Below, piece by piece: positions 1 through 5,309 of a DNA stretch of 5,340 nt. Source of the DNA: Phycisphaerales bacterium (lineage in GTDB: Bacteria; Planctomycetota; Phycisphaerae; Tepidisphaerales; Tepidisphaeraceae). The notes below the pieces were generated by a model. It had not been told where the DNA came from. It did no database searches and saw only the letters and a program-made list of their open reading frames with translations. The stretch's first letter is position 1, and the number at the start of each line of letters is the position of its first letter. A program made the position numbers and the translations under genes. The stretch is from NCBI GenBank assembly GCA_028288905.1, contig JAQGHJ010000580.1, positions 1 through 5,340 on the forward strand. The letters run 5' to 3'.

Positions 1-522
1 GCCCGGCCGGCCCTGAACATCGACATCCCGGCCACGCTGCTGGACCTGGCCGGGGTGCCGGCCCCCGCGATCTACCAAGGCCGGAGCCTGCGCCCGCTGC
101 TGGACGGCCGGCCGCCGGCCGACTGGCGGACCGACTTCTTCTACGAGCACTTGTTGGAGGCGACCGGCCCCGGCCACCCCGGGCTGGCCGTCTCGATCCC
201 CAAGAGCGAGGGCGTCCGGACCGAGCGGTTCACCTACGTCCGGTGGTTCGAGCAGACGCCGGTTGTCGAGGAGCTGTACGACCACGAGGCGGACTTCGCC
301 CAAACCAAGAACCTGATCGCCGACCCGGCGTTCGCGGCCGAGGCGGAGCGGTTGAGGAAGCGGACGACGGAATTGCGTGACCAGTACGGCGGGCCGTACG
401 TGCCGAACGTCGCCCCGAAGCCGGCCGCGGCGACGCAGCCGGCGGCGGGGAAGAAGGCGAAGGGATCGAAGGCGGGGGCGTCCGCGACCCAGCCCGTCGC
501 CCCGCCGGCGGATGACCGCTGA
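1..522 (+). CDS. Sulfatase, C-terminal part (5' end outside window)
   Basis: Reading frame 1 is open from the window edge to TGA at 520-522, giving 173 visible residues. The visible start (NIDIPATLLDLAGVP, then GRSLRPLLDG) is the conserved end of the sulfatase alkaline-phosphatase-like fold (PF00884). It is followed by the usual C-terminal subdomain: a 'GVRTERFTYVRW' strand, then 'EELYDHEADFAQTKNLIADP', matching the family's ELYDL-D-x-E-x-NLA pattern. Enzymes of this family hydrolyse sulfate esters using a formylglycine made from a Cys or Ser in C/S-x-P-x-R. That site lies upstream of the window, so activity cannot be judged. From about base 415 the protein ends in roughly 35 residues rich in Ala, Pro and Lys, with no similarity to the catalytic fold. 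This tail looks like a disordered or surface-binding extension. The GTG at 55 is internal, since the sulfatase motif begins before it. Family call is confident; substrate is unknown. Confidence 0.9.
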   Translation, partial: ARPALNIDIPATLLDLAGVPAPAIYQGRSLRPLLDGRPPADWRTDFFYEHLLEATGPGHPGLAVSIPKSEGVRTERFTYVRWFEQTPVVEELYDHEADFAQTKNLIADPAFAAEAERLRKRTTELRDQYGGPYVPNVAPKPAAATQPAAGKKAKGSKAGASATQPVAPPADDR

Positions 523-538
523 CCACTTAATGTCGATC

Positions 539-552
539 CGATCCGCGGATCG
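539..552. repeat. 14-bp perfect palindrome
   Basis: The bases CGATCCGCGGATCG read the same on both strands, and the run begins 16 bases after the sulfatase stop. The last two bases overlap the left edge of the long inverted repeat at 551-698. It could be a protein binding site, or the outer border of the repeat element. A palindrome of this length is unlikely at any one place but not rare genome-wide in GC-rich DNA. No function is assigned. Confidence 0.5.
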
Positions 553-698
553 CCTCCGGCCCCCTCTCCCGGTATTCCGGGGGAGGGCTGGGGAGGGGGC
601 TCGCGCGGCCAGGCTTCGCCTGTCGCGGCCCTCCCGACGTCCGAAGACTCTCTCCCCAACCCTCCTCCGGGAGTACCCGGGAGAGGGGGCCGGAGGCG
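551..698. repeat. Long inverted repeat with palindromic arms (REP/BIME- or MITE-like)
   Basis: Bases 551-570 are the exact reverse complement of 679-698 (20 bp). The match continues inward to about 597 and 652 with one gap and a few mismatches, so the arms are about 47 bases around a loop of about 54 bases. Each arm is itself an imperfect palindrome: CTCCCGG..CCGGGGGAG near 565-584 and a CTCCGGGAG/CCCGGGAG cluster near 665-683. The loop holds a small hairpin, AGGC-TTC-GCCT, at 611-621. GC-rich intergenic units built from CCCTCTCCC, CCGGGAGAGGG and TGGGGAGGG blocks are a familiar class of dispersed repeat in bacterial genomes; membership is inferred here because only one locus is visible. There is no coding frame or transposase. 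As RNA it would fold very stably and could end transcription after the sulfatase or protect its 3' end. No terminal U-run follows, so it is not a standard intrinsic terminator. Confidence 0.8.
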
Positions 699-724
699 GA
701 GGCAAGCGATGCCCGCCGACCCGT

Positions 725-756
725 TTGCAACCCGTGCCCGCCGCGTTTACCAATAC
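725..756 (+). promoter_or_regulatory. Candidate promoter for the heme/propeller gene (weak)
   Basis: The stretch 721-764 is clearly AT-richer than its surroundings. TTGCAA at 725-730 resembles a -35 box (4 of 6 to TTGACA). After 17 bases comes TACCAA at 748-753 (3 of 6 to TATAAT), with CAATAC at 751-756 as an alternative. It lies past the long inverted repeat and about 80 bases before the ATG at 836, which suits a separate promoter for that gene. Matches are weak and the spacing was chosen by eye. Confidence 0.25.
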
Positions 757-770
757 CCTTAAGACCGCCG

Positions 771-799
771 CCGGCCGGGCCCCACCCAGGGCTGGCCGG
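771..799 (+). other. GC hairpin in the leader of the heme/propeller gene
   Basis: CCGGCC at 771-776 pairs with GGCCGG at 794-799, and GCCC at 779-782 pairs with GGGC at 789-792. A small bulge separates the two stems and the loop is ACCCAG. If transcription starts near 760, this would sit in the 5' untranslated leader, ending 36 bases before the start codon. No U-run follows. In DNA this rich in G and C such a stem can arise by chance, so a regulatory role is only a possibility. Confidence 0.3.
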
Positions 800-835
800 C
801 CCCGCCCCGTCGCCACTTCCTCAACCGGGAACCGC

Positions 836-3499
836 ATGAAGCTCACCATCCGACCCGTCGCGGCCGCGGCCGCCCTCGCCTTGTGTGCGGCGGCCGCGAT
901 CCCGCTCGTCGCCCAGCAGGCCCCGGCACCCGCCACCGCACCGGCCGCCAAGAAGAAGGCCGCCCCGCGGCCCCCGGCCCCGAAGACGAACAACGCCGCC
1001 CAAGCCACCCCGGCCGACAAGCTGCACGTCGCCCCTGGGTTCCGGGTCGAGCTGTTGCACACGGTCCCGGCCGAGGCCGAGGGGTCGTGGGTCGCGATGT
1101 GCGTCGACCCGAAGGGCCGGCTCATCGTCTGCGACCAGTACGGGGCCCTGTTCCGCGTCACCCCGCCGGGCCCGACGACCCCGGGTCAGGCCCCGGAGCC
1201 CGGCGCGACGACGGTCGAGAAGATCCCGGCCCAGGTCGGGGCGGCCAACGGGCTGCTGTGGGCGTTCGACTCGCTGTACGTCGTCGTCAACAACTACGAG
1301 AAGTCCGACAAGAACGGCGTGTACCGCGTCCGGGCGACCAAGGGCGACGACGTGCTCGACTCGGTCGAGCTGCTCCGCGGCATCCCCGGGCAGGGGGCGG
1401 ACCACGGCCCGCACGCGGCCGTCCTGAGCCCGGACGGGCAGTCGATCTTCGTCGTCGTCGGGAACAAGTCGAACCCCGTCCCGACCGAGGCGAGCCGGGT
1501 GCCGCCGCGGTTCGGCGAGGACCACCTGCTGCCCCGGATGCCCGACGGCCGGGGGTTCATGCGGGACAAGCTCGCCCCGGGCGGGAACATCTACCGCATG
1601 ACCCCGGACGGTAAGACGTGGGAGCTGTACGCGACCGGGTTCCGCAACGAGTACGACGCCGCGTTCAACAAGGACGGCGAGCTGTTCACCTACGACGCGG
1701 ACATGGAGTACGACTTCAACACGAGCTGGTACCGCCCGACCCGGATCAACCACGTGATCAGCGGGGCCGAGTACGGGTGGCGGAACGGGGCCGGCAAGTG
1801 GCCGGCGTGGTACGAGGACAGCTTCGGGTCGGTCCACGACGTCGGGCCCGGGTCGCCGACCGGCGTGACGTTCGGGTACGGGGCGAAGTTCCCGCCCAAG
1901 TACCAGGAGGCGCTGTTCGCCTGCGACTGGAGCTGGGGCAAGCTGTACGCCGTGACGTTGGAGCCGAGCGGGTCGACGTACACAGCCACGCGGGAGGAGT
2001 TCGTAAGCGGGTCGCCGCTGCCGCTGACGGACATCGTGGTCCGCCCGCAGGACGGGGCGATGTACTTCACGATCGGCGGCCGAAAGGCCCAGTCCGGGCT
2101 GTACCGGATCACGTACACCGGTGCCGAGCCGACGGCCGCCGCCGCCCACGCCGCCGGCGGCCCGCGGGACGTCCAACTGCGGGCCGAGCGGCACGCGCTG
2201 GAGGCGTTCCACGGCAAGCAGGACCCGAAGGCGATCGAGGCGGCGTGGCCGGTGCTCGGCAGCGACGACCGCGGGATCCGCACGGCCGCCCGTGTCGCGC
2301 TCGAGCACCAGCCGGTCGCCGGCTGGCAGGACAAGGCGCTGACAGAGGCGGACGCCGGGAAGCAGCTGCCGGCGTTGCTCGCGCTCGTCCGCGCGACGTC
2401 CATGGACCCGCAGCAGCGCAAGCCGTCGGACCCGCCGGAGGACAAGGCGCTGCAGGCGAAGATCCTGGCCGCCCTAGCCCGGCACGATTACTCGGCCCTG
2501 CCCGAGTGGCAAAAGCTAGCGCTACTGAGGACGTATCAGGTCTGCTTCGTGCGGATGGGCAAGCCGACGGTCGAACAGGTCGCCGCGGCGACGGCCCAGC
2601 TCTCCCGGCACTTCCCGGCCCCGACGATCCCGCAGAGCTACGACCTGTGCATGGTGCTGAGCTACCTCCAGGACCCGACGCTCGCCGCGAAGGCGGTGCC
2701 GCTTCTGGCGTCGGCCGCCACGCAGGAGGAACAGATCGAGTACGCCCGGTCGCTGCGGATGCTCAAGGCGGGTTGGACCCCGGAGCTGCGGACGAAGCAG
2801 TTCGAGTGGCTCCTGCGGGCGACGAACTACCGGGGCGGGGCGAGCTTCTCGGCGTTCATCGGGATGATCCGGACCGACGCCGAGGCGAGCCTGACGGATG
2901 CCGAGCGGCAGCAGCTCAAGCCGGTGCTCGACCAGAAGCCCGTGAAGCAGTCGCCGCTGGAGGCCCTGTCCGCCGGGCTGCAGGGCCGGCAGAAGGTGAA
3001 GGATTGGACGGTCGACGACCTGGCGAGCAAGGCCGAGCAGTCGATGAAGGGCCGGAGCTACGAGCGGGGCCGGCAGATGATCGGGGCCACCGGGTGCTTC
3101 GCCTGCCACCGGTTCGGGAACGAGGGCGGGATGGTCGGCCCGGACCTGACGGCCGTCGGCGGCCGGTTCGGGGTCCGCGACCTGCTCGTGTCGATCATCG
3201 AGCCGAGCAAGGAGGTGAGCGACCAGTACGCGCCGGCCGTGGTCAAGACGCTCGACGGCGACCAGATCGTCGGCCGGATCGTGAACCTGAACGGCGACAA
3301 GGTCATGGTCAACACCGACCTGTTCGACCCGATCCAGCAGACGTCGGTCGACCGGAACCAGGTGAAGTCGATCGAGACGTCGAAGATCTCGCTCATGCCC
3401 GAGGGGCTGCTGAACTACCTGAAGGAGGACGAGGTGTTCGACCTGCTCGCGTTCCTCGTCAGCCGCGGGGACCCGGGGCACGAGGTGTATAAGAAGTGA
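836..3499 (+). CDS. Secreted beta-propeller / HEAT-like / c-type heme protein (TIGR02604-TIGR02603 type)
   Basis: An 887-residue protein. Residues 1-26 form a signal peptide (K2 and R6, an Ala/Leu core, likely cut after A26), followed by an Ala/Pro/Lys linker to about 60. Residues 61-428 match the N-terminal propeller of 'membrane-bound dehydrogenase-like' planctomycete proteins, from 'LHVAPGFRVELL' through 'LFACDWSWGKLYAV' to 'SGLYRITYTG'. Residues about 435-735 are helical and HEAT-like. The C-terminal heme domain has CFACH at 754-758 (covalent heme c through C754 and C757, H758 as proximal ligand), M766 in 'GGMVGPDL' as possible distal ligand, and the family hallmark 'SLMPEGLL' near 852-859. 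The likely role is an envelope electron-transfer or sugar-oxidising protein; activity is unproven for the family. ATG 836 is chosen because a proper signal peptide starts there; the frame is open upstream to 377, but that part is Arg-rich non-protein-like sequence. The Shine-Dalgarno is weak. Domain assignment is firm, function is not. Confidence 0.93.
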   Translation: MKLTIRPVAAAAALALCAAAAIPLVAQQAPAPATAPAAKKKAAPRPPAPKTNNAAQATPADKLHVAPGFRVELLHTVPAEAEGSWVAMCVDPKGRLIVCDQYGALFRVTPPGPTTPGQAPEPGATTVEKIPAQVGAANGLLWAFDSLYVVVNNYEKSDKNGVYRVRATKGDDVLDSVELLRGIPGQGADHGPHAAVLSPDGQSIFVVVGNKSNPVPTEASRVPPRFGEDHLLPRMPDGRGFMRDKLAPGGNIYRMTPDGKTWELYATGFRNEYDAAFNKDGELFTYDADMEYDFNTSWYRPTRINHVISGAEYGWRNGAGKWPAWYEDSFGSVHDVGPGSPTGVTFGYGAKFPPKYQEALFACDWSWGKLYAVTLEPSGSTYTATREEFVSGSPLPLTDIVVRPQDGAMYFTIGGRKAQSGLYRITYTGAEPTAAAAHAAGGPRDVQLRAERHALEAFHGKQDPKAIEAAWPVLGSDDRGIRTAARVALEHQPVAGWQDKALTEADAGKQLPALLALVRATSMDPQQRKPSDPPEDKALQAKILAALARHDYSALPEWQKLALLRTYQVCFVRMGKPTVEQVAAATAQLSRHFPAPTIPQSYDLCMVLSYLQDPTLAAKAVPLLASAATQEEQIEYARSLRMLKAGWTPELRTKQFEWLLRATNYRGGASFSAFIGMIRTDAEASLTDAERQQLKPVLDQKPVKQSPLEALSAGLQGRQKVKDWTVDDLASKAEQSMKGRSYERGRQMIGATGCFACHRFGNEGGMVGPDLTAVGGRFGVRDLLVSIIEPSKEVSDQYAPAVVKTLDGDQIVGRIVNLNGDKVMVNTDLFDPIQQTSVDRNQVKSIETSKISLMPEGLLNYLKEDEVFDLLAFLVSRGDPGHEVYKK

Positions 3500-3527
3500 G
3501 TGCTGAGTGCTGAGTGCTGAGTGCTGA
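3500..3527 (+). repeat. Tandem heptamer GTGCTGA, four perfect copies
   Basis: Four exact head-to-tail copies of GTGCTGA follow directly after the stop codon of the heme/propeller gene. The stop TGA (3497-3499) is itself in register, seven bases before the first repeat TGA. Because 7 is not a multiple of 3, the TGAs at 3504, 3511, 3518 and 3525 cover all three forward frames, so the array blocks any readthrough or frameshifted translation. Short heptamer arrays of this sort are seen as expandable intergenic repeats in some bacteria. The copy number is probably variable between strains, which is an inference. Confidence 0.9.
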
Positions 3528-3535
3528 CGAAGCGT

Positions 3536-3596
3536 GCGCGTTGGGGTCGGGCGGACGTCAAGGCGCGTCGTTCGCGCGAGCAAGGCCCCAACACGC
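3536..3596 (+). other. Nested GC hairpin between genes (possible terminator or processing site)
   Basis: GCGCGTTGGGG at 3536-3546 pairs with CCCCAACACGC at 3586-3596, with one mismatch in 11. Inside it, GCGCG at 3563-3567 pairs with CGCGC at 3573-3577 around a five-base loop. A third small stem, CGGGC-GCA-GCCCG, follows at 3607-3619. There is no T-run after any of them, so this would not be a canonical Rho-independent terminator. It lies between the heptamer array and the ribosome binding site of the next gene and could separate or attenuate transcription. Confidence 0.35.
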
Positions 3597-3650
3597 CGGG
3601 GCAGAACGGGCGCAGCCCGCGCCGCCCCGGATCCCGTTCCCGTCCATCTC

Positions 3651-3656
3651 GAGGAG
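3651..3656 (+). promoter_or_regulatory. Ribosome binding site for the Tat isomerase gene
   Basis: GAGGAG lies nine bases before the ATG at 3666. It decides the start: the frame is open further upstream to GTG 3534, but that extension is Arg-rich and would place the Tat motif too far from the N-terminus, while 3666 puts RR at residues 17-18. Confidence 0.75.
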
Positions 3657-3665
3657 ACCCGCCCG

Positions 3666-4676
3666 ATGTCTCACCCGTCGTCCCCAACTCCGTCCTTCGC
3701 GGGCACAACGACACGCCGGCACCTGATCGCCGGCGGGGCGGCGGCCGTCGCGGTCGCCAGCCTGGGCGGCGTCACCCCCGCCCAACCCGCCTCCGCGCCG
3801 ACGCCTGCACCAGCCCCTCGCCAGGCCGGCGAACCGTTCGGGTACTGCCTGAACACCAGCACCGTCCGCGGCGGGAACCTCGGCATCGAGGCGGCCGCCG
3901 AGATCGCCGCGCGGGCCGGGTTCGACGCGATCGAGCCGTGGCTCAGCGAGATCGAGGCGTACGAGAAGAAGGGCGGGACGCTGGCCGACCTACGGAAGAA
4001 GTTGGCGGACCTGGGGCTGGCCGTCCCGAGCGCGATCGGGTTCGCCCGGTGGATCGTGAACGACGACGCCGAGCGTGCCAAGGGTCTGGAGCAGATGCGG
4101 CGGGACATGGGCAAGGTCGCCGCGATCGGCGGGACGCACGTCGCTGCCCCGGCCGTCGGGGCGACGACCGACAGGGACCCGTCCGTCGACCCGAACGCGG
4201 TCGCGGACCGGTACCGAAAGGTGTGCGAGCTGGGGGACGCGGCCGGCGTGTCGCCAGCCGTCGAGGTGTGGGGATTTTCCAAGACGCTCACCACGCTAGC
4301 CGACGCGGCACGGGTGGCCGTTGCGGCGGGGCACCCGCGGGCGGGCGTCCTGGCCGACGTGTACCACCTGCACAAGGGCGGGTCGGACCCGGCCGGGCTG
4401 CGGCAGCTGAACGGGGCGACGATGAGCTGCCTGCACTTCAACGACTACCCGGCCGACCCGCCGCGGGCGACGATCACCGACGCCCACCGCGTGTACCCCG
4501 GCGACGGCGTCGCCCCCCTCGACGCGATCCTGCGGACGCTGCGGGACGGCGGGTTCCGCGGGTACCTGTCGCTCGAACTGTTCAACCGCGACTATTGGAA
4601 GCAGGCCCCGCCGAAGGTCGCCGAGGCCGGCATCGCCAAGATGCGGGCGGCCGTTCGGGCGGCGATGACGGGGTGA
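3666..4676 (+). CDS. Tat-exported sugar phosphate isomerase/epimerase-like protein (xylose isomerase-like TIM barrel)
   Basis: A 336-residue protein. Residues 14-35 (TTTRRHLIAGG, then an Ala/Val/Gly core) form a twin-arginine signal with R17 and R18, so it should be exported folded, probably with its metal loaded. Residues about 36-55 are an Ala/Pro linker. From about 56 to the end is a single AP-endonuclease-2/xylose-isomerase-like TIM barrel (PF01261). The expected divalent-metal ligands are visible on successive strands: E200 in 'AVEVWG', D231 in 'LADVYHLH' (with H234), H257 in 'CLHFND', and E304 in 'YLSLELFN'. Proteins of this family isomerise or epimerise sugars or polyols, and some act as dehydratases or 3-keto-sugar enzymes; the substrate cannot be read from the sequence. 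It follows the heme/propeller gene by 166 bases on the same strand, and both are exported, so a shared envelope sugar pathway is plausible. The start is supported by GAGGAG nine bases upstream and by the position of the Tat motif. Confidence 0.9.
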   Translation: MSHPSSPTPSFAGTTTRRHLIAGGAAAVAVASLGGVTPAQPASAPTPAPAPRQAGEPFGYCLNTSTVRGGNLGIEAAAEIAARAGFDAIEPWLSEIEAYEKKGGTLADLRKKLADLGLAVPSAIGFARWIVNDDAERAKGLEQMRRDMGKVAAIGGTHVAAPAVGATTDRDPSVDPNAVADRYRKVCELGDAAGVSPAVEVWGFSKTLTTLADAARVAVAAGHPRAGVLADVYHLHKGGSDPAGLRQLNGATMSCLHFNDYPADPPRATITDAHRVYPGDGVAPLDAILRTLRDGGFRGYLSLELFNRDYWKQAPPKVAEAGIAKMRAAVRAAMTG

Positions 4677-4724
4677 ATGGTGAGCACGAGAGCGGAAGGA
4701 GGTGCGGCGTGAACGATGAACACG
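4673..4724 (+). repeat. Imperfect direct repeat spanning the isomerase stop and the SUKH start
   Basis: GTGAATGGTGAGCACG at 4673-4688 and GTGAACGATGAACACG at 4709-4724 match at 13 of 16 bases, 36 bases apart and in the same reading frame (V-N-G-E-H and V-N-D-E-H). Each copy begins with a GTG that could start the downstream protein. The first copy overlaps the isomerase stop codon as GTGA. Confidence 0.55.
4696..4703 (+). promoter_or_regulatory. Strong ribosome binding site for the SUKH gene
   Basis: AAGGAGGT is a full match to the anti-Shine-Dalgarno complement, five bases before GTG 4709. It is the strongest site in the window and fixes the start at 4709 rather than the in-frame GTG at 4673, which has no such site in front of it. 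Confidence 0.8.
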
Positions 4725-5158
4725 TCTGGCCCTTCGGCTTAGGCGACCCGGCACCGGCTCCCCCGTGGTCGCCGGAACCCGGGGCGACCGAAGACGCGGT
4801 CGACGCGCTCCGCCGGGCCGCGCCGATCGAATTGCCTTCCGCGTATCTAAACCATCTGCGGCAATCGAACGGTGGCGAAGGGGTTCTGGCCGTCGAGCCG
4901 GGCTACGCCGTGCTTTGGCCCGCGGAAGAAGTGATCGGGAGCAACCGGGATATCGAGGTCGAGAGGTGGGCTCCGGGGCTTTTCGCCTTCGGGGGCAACG
5001 GCGGGGGCGAGCTTCTGGCGTTCGACACGCGGCGTGGCGAGCCCTACGCCGTCGTGATGGTCCCGCTCATCGGATTGGCGCTGGAGGACGCCACGGTGAT
5101 CGCGGAAGACTTCGAGCAACTGACCCAGAGCTTCGGCATCGAGATGGACGTCGGATAG
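4709..5158 (+). CDS. SMI1/KNR4 (SUKH) family protein
   Basis: A 149-residue soluble protein without signal peptide or membrane segment. It shows the SUKH pattern in order: 'LPSAYLNHLRQSNGGEG' at about 42-58 (the family's LP-x-x-Y ... NGG core), a tryptophan/acidic middle, then 'FAFGGNGGGELLAFD' at 92-106 (the Gly-rich turn and Asp-ended strand), and a C-terminal helix 'FEQLTQSFG'. SUKH proteins are best known as cytoplasmic immunity proteins that bind and neutralise polymorphic toxins; many bacteria also carry lone copies of unknown role. No toxin gene is visible here. It starts 32 bases after the isomerase stop and may share its transcript. Codon use is slightly less GC-biased than its neighbours (TTG, CCT, TAT, CTA, CTT and CAA near 4832-4864), which could mean recent transfer or just low expression. 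Start GTG 4709 is chosen for the AAGGAGGT in front of it; GTG 4673 would add 12 residues. Confidence 0.85.
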   Translation: MNDEHVWPFGLGDPAPAPPWSPEPGATEDAVDALRRAAPIELPSAYLNHLRQSNGGEGVLAVEPGYAVLWPAEEVIGSNRDIEVERWAPGLFAFGGNGGGELLAFDTRRGEPYAVVMVPLIGLALEDATVIAEDFEQLTQSFGIEMDVG

Positions 5159-5215
5159 GCCTGGCGCGTCCCATCGGCCGTCCACACGCTGTCGACTCCC
5201 TCCCTCGCTTCCGCG

Positions 5216-5244
5216 TTGCAACGTCACGCGTCCCCGCCGATAAG
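5216..5244 (+). promoter_or_regulatory. Candidate sigma-70-like promoter for the gene at 5310
   Basis: TTGCAA at 5216-5221 (4 of 6 to TTGACA), a 17-base spacer and GATAAG at 5239-5244 (4 of 6 to TATAAT) lie about 65 bases before the next start codon. The -35 box is centred in a perfect 10-bp palindrome, CGTTGCAACG (5214-5223), that could be an operator half. The rest of the 151-base gap, 5159-5309, shows no gene and no clear terminator. Confidence 0.4.
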
Positions 5245-5309
5245 TATGGGCATCCTTGGTCCCGGGACCGGCCCGCCGCTCGTTGCCCCCGCCTTTTTCG
5301 GAGAACAGC

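Noticed and set aside
377..835. N-terminal extension of the heme/propeller gene upstream of ATG 836
   Set aside because: The extension overlaps the sulfatase gene and the inverted repeat and is Arg/Pro-rich. A clean signal peptide begins at 836.
821..2308. Long open frame of 495 codons on the minus strand
   Set aside because: It is an antisense shadow of the heme/propeller gene. Its translation is dominated by Arg, Pro, Gly and Val with no domain, as expected opposite GC-rich coding DNA.
1618..3492. Plus-strand 624-codon open frame overlapping the heme/propeller gene
   Set aside because: It is a frame-shifted shadow rich in Arg, Gly and Pro with no motif; the true frame holds CXXCH and the family hallmarks.
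3500..3527. CRISPR-like array
   Set aside because: The units are seven bases long with no spacers, so this is a simple tandem repeat.
2522..3583. Minus-strand open frame of 353 codons
   Set aside because: It runs antisense to the heme domain and reads through the heptamer array as a repeated Ser-Thr-Gln-His-Ser-Ala-Leu pattern; there is no protein family signal.
3534..3665. N-terminal extension of the isomerase from GTG 3534
   Set aside because: Arg-rich sequence would precede the Tat motif by over 60 residues, and GAGGAG points to ATG 3666.
3521..4708. Long upstream extension of the SUKH frame through the isomerase gene
   Set aside because: The translation is Arg/Gly-rich and out of frame with the well-supported isomerase; the real start is the GTG behind AAGGAGGT.
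4677..4712. Eleven-codon open frame (MVSTRAEGGAA) whose stop overlaps GTG 4709
   Set aside because: A leader peptide is possible, but it has no ribosome binding site of its own and such short frames are expected by chance.
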